A stretch of DNA of 64,000 bases from Geomicrobium sediminis (GCF_016908595.1 NZ_JAFBEC010000001.1:124001-188000), one strand, 5' to 3'. Shown: positions 18,475 through 27,440, counted from the first letter of the stretch. Program-made: numbers and translations. Notes: generated from the letters alone by a model not told the origin.

Positions 18475-18508
18475 AACTCCTCAAGCTAATTAATTCACTC
18501 GAGGAGTT
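18475..18508 (-). terminator. Inverted repeat after the 90-aa gene, possible terminator
   Basis: AACTCCTC / GAGGAGTT with an 18-base loop lies a few bases past the stop at 18513. The tail is not clearly T-rich, so termination is only possible. Confidence 0.35.
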
Positions 18509-18512
18509 CTCT

Positions 18513-18785
18513 TCAAAGATCTGTATTTAGTAAATTCATGATTTCCTTTTCGATTTTCGTCTTTTTAATCTTTAATTTAGTCTCATTGTATCTTTTTATA
18601 AGGCCGTAAAAATCGAGCAGCGCTTGCTTTTTTAAGTTTTGTCTTGCCAAGGCATTCCAGCGAATAATTCTTAATGATTCGTAAAAAAACCGTGCATTTG
18701 TATAGCTTTGGGTTTCTTTTAACTGTATCAATAATCTCGCTATTTCTTCGCGCTCTTCAAAGGTATAGTCAATGTCTTCTTTCAA
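18513..18785 (-). CDS. Small helical protein of unknown function, 90 aa
   Basis: A charged, predicted all-helical protein (FEEREEIARLLIQLKETQSY, KLKIKKTKIEKEIMNLL). The TTG at 18785 is 8 bases from AAGGAGG, making it a better start than the TTG at 18803, which precedes that site. No recognised domain. It lies divergent to the catabolic locus that starts at 19036. Confidence 0.55.
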   Translation of the reverse strand: MKEDIDYTFEEREEIARLLIQLKETQSYTNARFFYESLRIIRWNALARQNLKKQALLDFYGLIKRYNETKLKIKKTKIEKEIMNLLNTDL

Positions 18786-18967
18786 TGTACCGCCCTCCTT
18801 CAATGGATCTAATCAGTGAAACGCAACAGTATAAATATCAACTTAAATGCAGTATATTCTTTTGGTTCTTAAATTTGAACCTAATCATTGTACATGTCAT
18901 TGTCATAACAACAGGCATATAAAGTGTTAGGAATTACATTATATTAACAGAATATTCATTTAAATCA

Positions 18968-18996
18968 TTGACTACTTACTACTATAGTAGTATGAT
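18968..18996 (+). promoter_or_regulatory. Sigma-A promoter with palindromic operator in the spacer
   Basis: TTGACT at 18968-18973 and TATGAT at 18991-18996 are 17 bases apart, near consensus. A perfect 16-base palindrome TACTACTATAGTAGTA at 18977-18992 fills the spacer and reaches into the -10. This is the natural place for a repressor, most simply the TrmB-like regulator encoded second in the locus. Confidence 0.7.
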
Positions 18997-19035
18997 TATT
19001 TGAAATAAATACTCGGTGGAAGAAAGGTGATTTGT

Positions 19036-19941
19036 ATGAAGCTTTTAACGTTTCAAGACCCAAGAGGGAATTTACGTGCAGGGTTTTTAAAGGAAGAATC
19101 TATTTACGACCTTCAAACAATAAGCAATAATAAGCTACCAAATACAATCTTGGAGCTCATTCAAAGTTATCCGAAGTATCAGGATACACTCCCAACTTAT
19201 TTCGCAAATGCCAAACCATCTTATCATTTAGATCAAGTGAAGGTTAAAGCGCCTATACCGAATCCACCAAGCATCCGCGACTTTATGGCATTTGAAGAAC
19301 ATATTGTTAATGCTACGAAGAAAAGCGGTCTCACTTTAGCAAAGGAATGGTACGAGATACCTGCCTTTTATTTCACAAATCATTTAGCCCTTGTCGGCAA
19401 CGAAGAAATTGTAGAACGACCGCCTAACTGCAAAGCATTGGACTTTGAATTAGAAATCGCTTGTATCATCGGTAAACGTGGGAAAAATATAAAAGCTGAA
19501 AATGCCGAACAACACATATTTGGTTACACCATATTTAATGACTGGTCTGCACGTGATTTACAAATGAAAGAAATGAAAGTGGGACTCGGACCCGCAAAAG
19601 GCAAAGATTTTGCTACGTCAATTGGACCGGTCATCGTGACAAAGGATGAATTAGAGCTGTACAAAACCGAAAAGGGGCATAATTTGGCGATGACAGCAAA
19701 GGTAAACGGTGTTGAATTGTCTCGTGGAAACTTTAAAGATATTCACTATTCATTTGAACAAATGATTGAACGAGCATCAGATGGTGTAGAGTTACACCCT
19801 GGTGAAATCATAGGATCGGGAACCGTTGGCACAGGATGTATCTTGGAACTCGGTACAGACGTTCAGCCTTGGTTAGAACCAGGCGATATTGTAGAGCTGC
19901 ACATCGAAGGAATCGGAACATTAAAGAATCAAATCAAGTAA
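19036..19941 (+). CDS. Fumarylacetoacetate hydrolase family protein
   Basis: A 301-residue enzyme with the FAH C-terminal fold. The conserved metal ligands are in DFELEIACIIGK (about 137-148), followed by GYTIFNDWSARDLQ with the ligand Asp and GPAKGKDFATSIGP. The end GSGTVGTGCILELG is also typical. Members hydrolyse C-C bonds of acylpyruvates or decarboxylate/isomerise oxo-acids in aromatic catabolism. ATG at 19036 is preferred over the GTG at 19027 because of the GAAAGGTG spacing. It is the first gene of a locus with a TrmB regulator, symporter and cyclase. Confidence 0.9.
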   Translation: MKLLTFQDPRGNLRAGFLKEESIYDLQTISNNKLPNTILELIQSYPKYQDTLPTYFANAKPSYHLDQVKVKAPIPNPPSIRDFMAFEEHIVNATKKSGLTLAKEWYEIPAFYFTNHLALVGNEEIVERPPNCKALDFELEIACIIGKRGKNIKAENAEQHIFGYTIFNDWSARDLQMKEMKVGLGPAKGKDFATSIGPVIVTKDELELYKTEKGHNLAMTAKVNGVELSRGNFKDIHYSFEQMIERASDGVELHPGEIIGSGTVGTGCILELGTDVQPWLEPGDIVELHIEGIGTLKNQIK

Positions 19942-19962
19942 ACAAACAAGGTGTGATTTACA

Positions 19963-20784
19963 ATGAGTAACGAATATGAAGACATTATTTTAACCCTAAA
20001 GAATTACGGTTTAAATTCCTATGAAGCGAAGGTATACTTGTCACTTCTATATAAAAACCCATCAAACGGAAATATGATTGCTACAGATTCAGGCGTACCA
20101 AGCCCTAAAATTTATGAATCGCTAAGGACTTTAATGAACAAAGGCATTGTTTTCTTGGTATCTAAAGGTGAACAGTCCAAAAATAAGCTTTATACACCAC
20201 TCCCCTATCAAGACTTAATCAAACGGTTTGAAGTACAGTTCAGTGATGAAATTTCATTTTTACAAAAACATCTAAAAGACATTCATGAGCAAAGTGAACA
20301 AACATGGCCAAAACTATCGCACATTGAAGGGTACGAACCAGCCATTGAAGCAATTAAGCACTTTATTGATGAATCCGAGGAGTCCATACTCATTAGCTGC
20401 TGGGAAAAGGAATTGCAGGCTTTACTGCCACATCTGTTGCAAGCTCACAAAAGAGGCATACGTGTAGTGAGCTTAGTATTTGACTATACACCTGATTCTT
20501 CAAAAATTCCTTGGCGCAATTTTACTCATCAGGCAAATGAAAAGGTGCGCCAGCGCCACAAAAACGAGTTAATTATCGTAATCGATGAACACAAAACCAT
20601 TAGTGTTGAAGCAAATCGACGAAAAGCGAACGCAGTTATTTCTAATCATCAATTTATGGTACGAACTGCAGTGAATTATATTCGTCATGACATTTACGTT
20701 AATCGTATGATTGCGGACATCGGTCATGAAAAGTTACAAGAAATCTACGGAGAAAACTTTTCGGCTTTAATTGATGATTTTTGA
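19963..20784 (+). CDS. TrmB-family transcriptional regulator
   Basis: A 273-residue protein. Residues 5-75 form the TrmB winged helix (LKNYGLNSYEAKVYLSLL, then GVPSPKIYESLRTLMNKGIV), followed by a coiled segment and a C-terminal effector/phospholipase-D-like domain (IDESEESILISCWEKEL). TrmB proteins repress or activate sugar and related catabolic genes in response to ligand. It sits 21 bases after the hydrolase gene, so it probably autoregulates the locus through the palindrome at 18977-18992; this is an inference. Confidence 0.85.
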   Translation: MSNEYEDIILTLKNYGLNSYEAKVYLSLLYKNPSNGNMIATDSGVPSPKIYESLRTLMNKGIVFLVSKGEQSKNKLYTPLPYQDLIKRFEVQFSDEISFLQKHLKDIHEQSEQTWPKLSHIEGYEPAIEAIKHFIDESEESILISCWEKELQALLPHLLQAHKRGIRVVSLVFDYTPDSSKIPWRNFTHQANEKVRQRHKNELIIVIDEHKTISVEANRRKANAVISNHQFMVRTAVNYIRHDIYVNRMIADIGHEKLQEIYGENFSALIDDF

Positions 20785-20803
20785 TCTTCATCAATCATTA
20801 AAA

Positions 20804-20818
20804 TGTAAGCGCTTCACA
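20804..20818 (+). promoter_or_regulatory. cre-like CcpA site before the symporter gene
   Basis: TGTAAGCGCTTCACA matches cre consensus at 12 of the 14 core positions, with the central CG in place. It lies between the regulator stop and the symporter start and suggests carbon-catabolite control of uptake. Confidence 0.5.
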
Positions 20819-20841
20819 TATTGATCTTAGGGGTGAACGAT

Positions 20842-22818
20842 ATGAGTTTTAATTTATTGTTTTTGTTCATGTTATTAACATTTGGGTTAATTCTTGTTGT
20901 TGCTTCTCTCGTCACGCGTAAATGGATTCGGAGTTCCAATGATTACTTGATTGCCGGTAGAGAAGTCGGTATGATTGTAAACATTTTCGGGGTTGCTGCC
21001 ATCGGATTCGCGGGAACGATGATCTCTCTGGGGCCAGGCATTACCATTTTGTACGGTGTATGGGGTTCTTTGGGGTTTAGTATCGCCTTTATGATAATAG
21101 GTCTAATGTTGTACGGGCTATTCTTTACACCTTATATTCGTCGATCTGGCGCTCAAACACTACCTGAGTGGCTCGAAATGCGCTTTGATGCTAAGACGAG
21201 ACTTCTTATAACAATATCATCTATCTTTGGATTACTTGGCATTATGGCGAATAATGTGATATCTATGGCGATTATCACAACTGAATTTACAGGCTGGTCA
21301 CTTTTATTGACATTAGCGGGAATATTCTTCGTTTTTCTCTTCTTCACCTATATAGGAGGATTTTGGGCAATAACACTTACTGATTTTATTCAAATGATTA
21401 TCGGCTTAATTGCGATGCCAGTCCTTTTAATTGCAATAATTTCTCAGTATGGCGGAATCTCATTTATAAACTCGAATTGGCCATCAGCAACATCTTTCTT
21501 TACAGCAGGCATAGGCGGTCAAACCATTCCCGTTTTTTCTCTGCAATATCCAAGTATTTTAACTTTTGTTGTGATGTTTGGATGTTTTCTTGTCTGGGGG
21601 AATAACTACTATTGGTTACGGGCATCAACTGCTCGTGATGAAAAAACAGCAAAAATGTCGTATGTTTACGCAGCACTCTTATTAGCACTCGTTCCCTCTT
21701 TAATTTTACTTGTAGTTGGTGTTTACACAGGAGCAGCGTTCTCAGATTTATTACCGCCGTACGGCGATTCAGATCCTATGGGTGCATATGGATTGATGTT
21801 AACCTCTCTCCCAATTGGAATCGCAGCCATTGCACTACTAGGAGCTTTAGCAGCTTCCGTTTCAACAGCGACAACCGCATTAATCGGTGCCTCAAGTACT
21901 GCGGTGCGCGATATATATCAACGTTATATTCGCCCTGAAGCAACTTCCAAACAGTTAATAAAGCCGTCAAAAATCATCACGCTCGTTCTTGGATTACTCG
22001 TATGGTTGTTAACGTTCTATCCAGGAGGGCCATTGTATTTATTTGCATTTTCGACAGCATGGCTCGGCCCCCCTTCCATACTCGTTGTTCTCGGTATTTT
22101 TTGGAAGCGGACGACAATGAAAGGCGCTTTCATAGGGGGACTTTCAGGGATTATTGCCACAACATTAGCTACACTACTAGGCGATATTGCTGGAATTATC
22201 CCAATTAGCGAATACACACATATCGGCATCATTGGTCTAGTTGTTACACTATCGATAACGGTGTTCGTTAGCTTAGCCACTCAACCTAATTATTACGGAA
22301 AAGCCAGTTGGAATCTTCAGTCGCAAAATCTTGATGTATCCGTTAAAAAAGGCTCTCATGAGGAACAAATTCTTAGCTTAATTAATCGGGGTTACAATAC
22401 GATGGTACAAATTACCGATATGCTTGGTGTGGATTCATCTGTAAGTAATCGAGCCATCGAAAACCTTGATCGACAAGGACTTATTGTACGAAAAAAACTT
22501 ACTGGAGCAGGCTTCTATTCATTCTCGCTAACCGATGATGGAACCAGATATAGCCAAGGACTTGTCACATTCATTGAAGATAAATTAACGAATGAAGAGA
22601 TTATGTTCATAGAGAAAATTGATGCAGGCATTGAGGTTTTTAATCAATATATTGACGAAGAAAATCTAGAATCACTCAAAATATCCGCAATGTTCTCGAA
22701 GCTCAAAGATGATAAATATTTGATTGAAAAAGGGTTATGGCGGCGACAAATCCTTGTAACTGACAAAGGTAAAGGCATAGTGAACAAATACAAAAACCAA
22801 ATAATAAAAGAAGCTTAA
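20842..22818 (+). CDS. Sodium:solute symporter with C-terminal winged-helix-like domain
   Basis: A 658-residue protein. Residues 1-490 are an SSS transporter with about 13 spans, including SNDYLIAGREVGMIVNIFG and GALAASVSTATTALIGASS (Na2-site region). Unusually, residues 505-570 resemble a winged helix: EEQILSLINRGYNTMVQI, then a helix-turn-helix-like VDSSVSNRAIENLDRQGLI and a wing GAGFYSFSLTDDG. A further 85 residues end with ILVTDKGKGIVNKY. The ATG at 20842 has GGGGTGA upstream. It is likely to import the substrate of the flanking enzymes; the extension may regulate transport or bind nucleic acid at the membrane, which is speculative. Confidence 0.85.
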   Translation: MSFNLLFLFMLLTFGLILVVASLVTRKWIRSSNDYLIAGREVGMIVNIFGVAAIGFAGTMISLGPGITILYGVWGSLGFSIAFMIIGLMLYGLFFTPYIRRSGAQTLPEWLEMRFDAKTRLLITISSIFGLLGIMANNVISMAIITTEFTGWSLLLTLAGIFFVFLFFTYIGGFWAITLTDFIQMIIGLIAMPVLLIAIISQYGGISFINSNWPSATSFFTAGIGGQTIPVFSLQYPSILTFVVMFGCFLVWGNNYYWLRASTARDEKTAKMSYVYAALLLALVPSLILLVVGVYTGAAFSDLLPPYGDSDPMGAYGLMLTSLPIGIAAIALLGALAASVSTATTALIGASSTAVRDIYQRYIRPEATSKQLIKPSKIITLVLGLLVWLLTFYPGGPLYLFAFSTAWLGPPSILVVLGIFWKRTTMKGAFIGGLSGIIATTLATLLGDIAGIIPISEYTHIGIIGLVVTLSITVFVSLATQPNYYGKASWNLQSQNLDVSVKKGSHEEQILSLINRGYNTMVQITDMLGVDSSVSNRAIENLDRQGLIVRKKLTGAGFYSFSLTDDGTRYSQGLVTFIEDKLTNEEIMFIEKIDAGIEVFNQYIDEENLESLKISAMFSKLKDDKYLIEKGLWRRQILVTDKGKGIVNKYKNQIIKEA

Positions 22819-22844
22819 AATTAATTAACTTAGGAGGAAATAAC

Positions 22845-23606
22845 ATGACTAGAAGAATAATTGATTTGAGTGTTCCGATGGACAATAATGTAAAGGAACC
22901 TTTTCCACCAGAGATCACTTATGATTCTCATGCTAAAGGCGCCGTTCAAGCAGCAGGGATTTTAGGGCTTGAGGCAAGCGACTTCCCTAATAATGAGGCA
23001 TGGGCAAATGAAACCGTCACATTGACCACTCATACAGGAACACATGTTGATGCGCCTTGGCATTATGCTTCTAAAACTGCAGGTGAAAAATCCAGAACGA
23101 TTGATGAGTTACCTTTAGAATGGTTTTATAGTGATGGTGTTCTCTTTGATTTTAGTGACAAAGAACCAGGTTATGAAATACAGACTGAGGATTTACAAAA
23201 ACAACTAAATGAGATGTCGTATGATCTTAAACCTTTTGATATCGTTCTAATTCGAACGGACACAGATCATAACTTGTTTAAAGAGGACTATCTAGCTTCA
23301 CAACCTGGGGTATCTGCGGATGCTACCCGTTGGCTCATAGATAAAGGTATTAAGGTTATGGGTATCGATGGCTGGGGTTGGGATATCCCACTAGCACTAC
23401 AAGCTGAAGATTATCGTACGAATCCAAGAGAGGGTGTACTATGGGCAGCGCATTTCGTCGGCAAAGAGGCGGAATATTGTCAAATTGAGAAGCTTGCTAA
23501 CCTTGATCAACTACCCGAAAAACACGGATTTAAGGTCGCAGCGTTTCCGATTAAAATCACAGGAGCAAGCGCTGGTTGGTCTAGACCAGTAGCAATTTTC
23601 GAATAA
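22845..23606 (+). CDS. Cyclase family protein (kynurenine-formamidase-like)
   Basis: A 253-residue metal-dependent hydrolase. The motif THTGTHVDAPWHY (about residues 62-74) is the HxGTHxDxPxH metal-binding signature of the cyclase/KynB family. A second conserved part, VMGIDGWGWD, is near 170. Members act as formamidases or amidohydrolases on small aromatic or cyclic substrates. It has TAGGAGG upstream and follows the symporter by 26 bases, so it is probably in the same operon. Substrate unknown. Confidence 0.87.
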   Translation: MTRRIIDLSVPMDNNVKEPFPPEITYDSHAKGAVQAAGILGLEASDFPNNEAWANETVTLTTHTGTHVDAPWHYASKTAGEKSRTIDELPLEWFYSDGVLFDFSDKEPGYEIQTEDLQKQLNEMSYDLKPFDIVLIRTDTDHNLFKEDYLASQPGVSADATRWLIDKGIKVMGIDGWGWDIPLALQAEDYRTNPREGVLWAAHFVGKEAEYCQIEKLANLDQLPEKHGFKVAAFPIKITGASAGWSRPVAIFE

Positions 23607-23867
23607 ATTTTATGCTACAAGCTATGTGAAGCTTTTATAACGCTAATTCGATTAAATATCATCTTAAGAGGTCCACAGAATAACTTGTTATTATCCTTGG
23701 ATCTCTTTTCAGCTTTAATCGCCTTCAAAGTTGAAACAACCAAGCTATAAATACTTATTTGTATCAAAGTACTTGTGTGTATTCTTTCGTCCAGATTTAA
23801 TACAAACCCCAATAATAAACTTAGAATCCTTTTGTAAAATATAAACCGTGAGCCTCTATTTACAAAA

Positions 23868-24113
23868 TTATTTATATAAAAAATCAATCCAAATAAACCA
23901 AATGGTCAATAGTAGAAATATGAAAGCTAAAATATAGTAAAAAACACTTTGTTGATTTGAAACTGTGTTCTCTTTTTTACCGATTAAAGTCTGTACTATT
24001 AAAAAGGCACCAAACAGGAAGGGGATTGCACTAAACAAACTAAAAGAAAAGACAAAGTTAAGAATGACGACAATAATCATAAGCATAATAATTATGTTGC
24101 TTATCCCCCTCAT
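23868..24113 (-). CDS. Small membrane protein, 81 aa, paralog of the 32021-32278 gene
   Basis: Three hydrophobic segments. The central pattern IPFLFGAFLIVQTLIGKKENT closely matches IPLIFGAFLLVQNIIGKKENT in the plus-strand gene at 32021-32278, as do the C-terminal IWFIWIDFLYK and IWRIWLDFFA. ATG at 24113 follows GGGGGAG with 4 bases spacing; the ORF extends further upstream but without a site. Function unknown. Two paralogs 8 kb apart indicate a local duplicate family. Confidence 0.7.
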   Translation of the reverse strand: MRGISNIIIMLMIIVVILNFVFSFSLFSAIPFLFGAFLIVQTLIGKKENTVSNQQSVFYYILAFIFLLLTIWFIWIDFLYK

Positions 24114-24151
24114 AATCTCCCCCTGACTCCTATAGTGAATCAACCAAAAAA

Positions 24152-24410
24152 CTAAAAATTGAAAAAGAACAGCCCGAACAAAATCAAGAATAAGATCGCC
24201 AATAAAAGATAATGAGCTTTACTCAGCAGACTTTCTTTTTCTGAAATAAATTCATTGAAGAACACCGCACTTACAGCTAAAAAAATAGGAAACAGAGGTA
24301 ATTCAATAGGGATAATTTCAAAAGTTGATATTAGAACCGAATAGACAATAAAGCACCGTCAAAACTATGAATACATTCTTAATTACGTTAACGCCGACAC
24401 CCCCACAACA
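24152..24410 (-). pseudogene. Frameshifted small membrane protein remnant
   Basis: Minus-strand frames give NVIKNVFIVLTVLYCLFGS and then, after a one-base shift, YSVLISTFEIIPIELPLFP, continuing with AVFFNEFISEKESLLSKAHY and a final hydrophobic span ending FFFNF. Neither part has a start codon with a binding site. The two together look like one broken two- or three-span membrane protein. Confidence 0.4.
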
Positions 24411-24422
24411 ACGATCAGAGAA

Positions 24423-24728
24423 TTAAGTCGTTATTGCCAGTAAATTTATTCCGTAAAACATAATCAAAATCACGCCAAAGAAAATGCTATAACGCACTAC
24501 CTTTTGCTTACCTGTTAGGTTTTTAGATTTTTTTCTTTCATTATAATAAGGCTGTATTAAAGGCATTAGAACGGCTGATAATACAAAAACAGTAATCGCA
24601 ACAGTCAAAACTTGAACAAATGCAAGATCCATATTAACTGTCCATGCCAACACTAATAATAGTGGTATTCCTATAAGTAACCCTACAGCATGCTTTAACA
24701 GGTTAAATAAGTATTCTTTAATACTCAT
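24423..24728 (-). CDS. Small membrane protein, 101 aa
   Basis: Unrecognised protein with three hydrophobic segments (HAVGLLIGIPLLLVLAW, FVQVLTVAITVFVLSAVLM, YSIFFGVILIMFYGINLLA) separated by a basic loop YYNERKKSKNLTGKQK. The ATG at 24728, seven bases after AAAGGGG, is the likely start, not the in-frame one at 24782. Confidence 0.65.
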   Translation of the reverse strand: MSIKEYLFNLLKHAVGLLIGIPLLLVLAWTVNMDLAFVQVLTVAITVFVLSAVLMPLIQPYYNERKKSKNLTGKQKVVRYSIFFGVILIMFYGINLLAITT

Positions 24729-24888
24729 TAACAGAGCCCCTTTCCAGGATAGCCAACTCCAAGCAATTTTTCTGAGAGCCAATACTCATTGCTTCACCAG
24801 TGTTATTTCTATACCCTCAAGAAACTTCCACTAATCTTCCAACTAAATGCTCAACTACCTGGTCTGTTTACATAGAAATGAGAAACAT

Positions 24889-25218
24889 TTACACTAACAA
24901 ATTAAACATGAAAGGGATTCCATATACCAATAAGATTAAGATAGTAAGGTATACACCCCATCCGATAATAATTTTCTTCTTACTTGTATTCATCTCTTCT
25001 CTCATTTTATATATAAGATGCTTTTTAAAAAGAAAGTAAATAAGTCCAAACATCATCATTGATATAACACCAGTCGAAACTATATCACTTATACTGGCAA
25101 TTTCTCCTGATCGACCCAACTCCGATAGGTATCTTCCTGCAACGATTGAAAAGGGAAAAAGAATAAAAAAATAAAGAAACAATCGATTCCTTATCTGCTT
25201 CGATTCCGTATTCGTCAT
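24889..25218 (-). CDS. Small membrane protein, 109 aa
   Basis: Unrecognised protein with four short hydrophobic spans (LFLYFFILFPFSIVAG, IVSTGVISMMMFGLIYFLF, IIIGWGVYLTILILLVYGI) and a basic N-terminus NTESKQIRNR. The start ATG at 25218 has GGAGG seven bases upstream. It is in the same direction as neighbouring small membrane genes; no motif to suggest a role. Confidence 0.65.
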   Translation of the reverse strand: MTNTESKQIRNRLFLYFFILFPFSIVAGRYLSELGRSGEIASISDIVSTGVISMMMFGLIYFLFKKHLIYKMREEMNTSKKKIIIGWGVYLTILILLVYGIPFMFNLLV

Positions 25219-25387
25219 TGGAATTCCTCCACAAAACATATTGAGGCAAGAGTGTATTCTTATATGAAAAATGTTATTAGTACCCAAAAGAGCATCACAA
25301 ACACTGCCGTTGAGTAGCCATAGATCAAATCATTTTTCTAGAAAAGCGCTTCTTTTTTCGAGTTTTTGTGCATTTACACAAGATACC

Positions 25388-25597
25388 TCACGCTCTCTTA
25401 TTTTCTTTTTTATTTTTCATAAATGTATAAATTGCACCTATAATAGAAATTAAAATCGTAGCAATGATACCTATCGTTACAGTATTTCGAAGAGAAACTT
25501 ACGGGTCAGCCAACCAATGGTAGGTGAGAAGTAATACAAAACCTCCGGCTGCACCGAACAATATTTTTGCAAGCGTCCTTAGGTAAGCGATACGTAT
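25388..25597 (-). pseudogene. Small membrane protein remnant with in-frame stop and no start
   Basis: One minus-strand frame reads YLRTLAKILFGAAGGFVLLL, then TYHWLADP, a TAA, then VSLRNTVTIGIIATILISII, GAIYTFMKNKKENKRA and TGA. AAGGAG lies upstream of the first residues but the first codon in frame there is ATA. The two halves together look like a normal two-span protein of about 69 residues, so this is a broken gene. Confidence 0.55.
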
Positions 25598-25644
25598 TCA
25601 CTCCTTAAGTTAAGCTTATAAGATTGATTACGAGATGCTACTAT

Positions 25645-26113
25645 TTAAGTTATTCTAGTTACGATGTTACCAGCAGTATCTTTTTCATTATCCCACTGTA
25701 CCTGTATTTCAAATGTGCCATCTTCAAAGAACAACGGAAACCGCCTTCTTATAGACTCTTGCATTGGTAGATCGTTCACATCCTTAATTTCAACCCAAGT
25801 TGGCGTTCCCTCAGGAGGATTCGACAATGCTTCTCCTTGGAATTCCTTGCATAGATAATTAAAGATGATGTACCGATCTTTTTTTCCCAGGGTTTACATA
25901 TTCATATATCCCTTTGAATTGAGGGTTGAAAATGTCTAAACCCGTTTCTTCTTTTACTTCTCGAATTGTGCTTTCTACAAAGCTTTCAGGGAAATCAACC
26001 TTACCTCCAGGTGGAATAAACCCTTTAAAATCGTCATGGTTTCGATCTAATAACAGAACTTTATCGCCATGTTGTATTAAGCAAAGCGTCCAAAACTTAT
26101 CATTAATATCCAT
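25645..26113 (-). pseudogene. NUDIX hydrolase interrupted by a poly-A frameshift
   Basis: The N-terminal part (26113 to 25859) contains a full Nudix box: GGKVDFPESFVESTIREVKE, continuing ETGL. At a run of seven A on the minus strand (25879-25885) the frame is lost. Removing one A gives GKKDRYIIFNYLCKEF and continues smoothly into NPPEGTPTWVEIKDVNDLP and the C-terminal end at 25645. The complete protein would be about 155 residues, similar to 8-oxo-dGTP diphosphatase-type Nudix enzymes. Either a true frameshift, transcriptional slippage or a sequencing error. Confidence 0.8.
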
Positions 26114-26191
26114 GACTTATTCACTCCCTTACGTGCCTCTTCACTAAGATTTACGCGATCCATATTGTGGACAAGATAAACTCCACAACTC

Positions 26192-26746
26192 TTATCTTAG
26201 ATCCTCTCGCCATAAACGTTCCATAGTAACTTCATTGTTGATGTAATTTAATACAAACACATCAGGATTACTAAGACGTTTCCAACTGTTGAAATCAAAA
26301 CTGTTATCATAACTCTTTAATAATAGAGACATCAAATTTCCGTGAGTAACGATTATGGTGTTTTCAGACTCATTTTCAAAAGCTTCGTCTACAACGTTTA
26401 CGATTCGCTTCATAGCCTCTTTACTCGACTCGCCACCTTCGAATTTCAAATCCAAATCACTGAATGTTGTTTTAAGCTTTTCAAGCCAGCCAGGTAAATC
26501 CCTTGTACTTAATGTGCGCTCTGATAAACGTTCATCAATCTCTATTTTTAGTTTAGCTTTCTCGCTCATGGGTTCAACTGACTGAATTGCACGTAAAAAG
26601 GGACTTGATATAATTCGATCGATTGTAATTTCCGAGAAAAATTCAGTTAAATGTATTGCTTGCATAAATCCTTGTTTAGTTAATTGTGACTCCGGAGGTT
26701 GCCCTTGTGCTTCACAATGTCGTACTATGTATATTCTTTTTTCCAT
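26192..26746 (-). CDS. Histidine phosphatase family protein
   Basis: A 184-residue phosphoglycerate-mutase-like enzyme. The phosphohistidine motif RHCEAQ (about residues 8-13; RHG in most members) is near the N-terminus. SPFLRAIQSVEPM has the second conserved Arg, SERTLSTRDLPGW the acid region, and VTHGNLMSLLL the second catalytic histidine near 138. Such enzymes remove phosphate from small metabolites or proteins through a phosphohistidine. The ATG follows GGGGAG. The substrate cannot be inferred. Confidence 0.88.
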   Translation of the reverse strand: MEKRIYIVRHCEAQGQPPESQLTKQGFMQAIHLTEFFSEITIDRIISSPFLRAIQSVEPMSEKAKLKIEIDERLSERTLSTRDLPGWLEKLKTTFSDLDLKFEGGESSKEAMKRIVNVVDEAFENESENTIIVTHGNLMSLLLKSYDNSFDFNSWKRLSNPDVFVLNYINNEVTMERLWREDLR

Positions 26747-26805
26747 ACACCATTTCTCCCCATTTATGTATAACAACTATTACTTCCATCTACACATCAA
26801 CGTTG

Positions 26806-27240
26806 TTATGACGAATGACTTCGAATTAATGACTCCGCATGTTTAATGCTTTCCTTTAAATGTATTGGTGAATTGGATTGACTTACGATTTCCTCAGTTG
26901 TTAACCATAATACGTCTTCTACTTCGTCAGGGCTTTTAGAAAATGCCTCCCCCGATTCATATTTACAAAGAAAAACAATATCCACAACATGTTCACCTTT
27001 ATCTGTTACGAACGATGTACTATGTACATAATTCAACTCGTCTTTAACGTTCACACCGACTTCTTCTACGATCTCTCGTTTCACTGTTTTCTCTAATATG
27101 TCTGATGAATTCCCAACTAGATCTACCTTGCCCCCAACAAGAGAAAGCTGGCCACCTGCATGTTCCTCTTTGTGGCTTCTTACAATAATCAGCCACTTAT
27201 CATTTTTCCTTATTGCACCTTCAACATTTACAATAAACAT
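26806..27240 (-). CDS. NUDIX hydrolase (variant box)
   Basis: A 144-residue Nudix protein. The box GGKVDLVGNSSDILEKTVKR, followed by EIVEEVG, has the RExxEExG end but a longer loop after GG than the GX5E consensus, and Asp at the position of the first Glu. The metal-binding Glu pair is kept. A hydrophobic first strand VEGAIRKNDKWLIIVRSH precedes it. The ATG is 10 bases after TAGGAGG. Substrate unknown. Third Nudix gene in the window. Confidence 0.8.
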   Translation of the reverse strand: MFIVNVEGAIRKNDKWLIIVRSHKEEHAGGQLSLVGGKVDLVGNSSDILEKTVKREIVEEVGVNVKDELNYVHSTSFVTDKGEHVVDIVFLCKYESGEAFSKSPDEVEDVLWLTTEEIVSQSNSPIHLKESIKHAESLIRSHSS

Positions 27241-27440
27241 TTTTAAATACCTCCTATTAAAATATCCTTACTACTTCTTCACAGCTTGCAATATCCCCTT
27301 TTATAAGCTCTCTTATGTCGTTAAATGGACTTTCATACACAATCACGTCTGATCATAGTACAACGTCACCAATTCTTTTCTAATTAATATAGTGTTTAAA
27401 ATAGCCTACTATTTCGATGCTTTTATTGAATTCACATTAG

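Noticed and set aside
23615-23887. 90-codon minus-strand frame after the cyclase gene
   Set aside because: No binding site, mixed composition, overlaps the membrane gene at 23868; not convincing.
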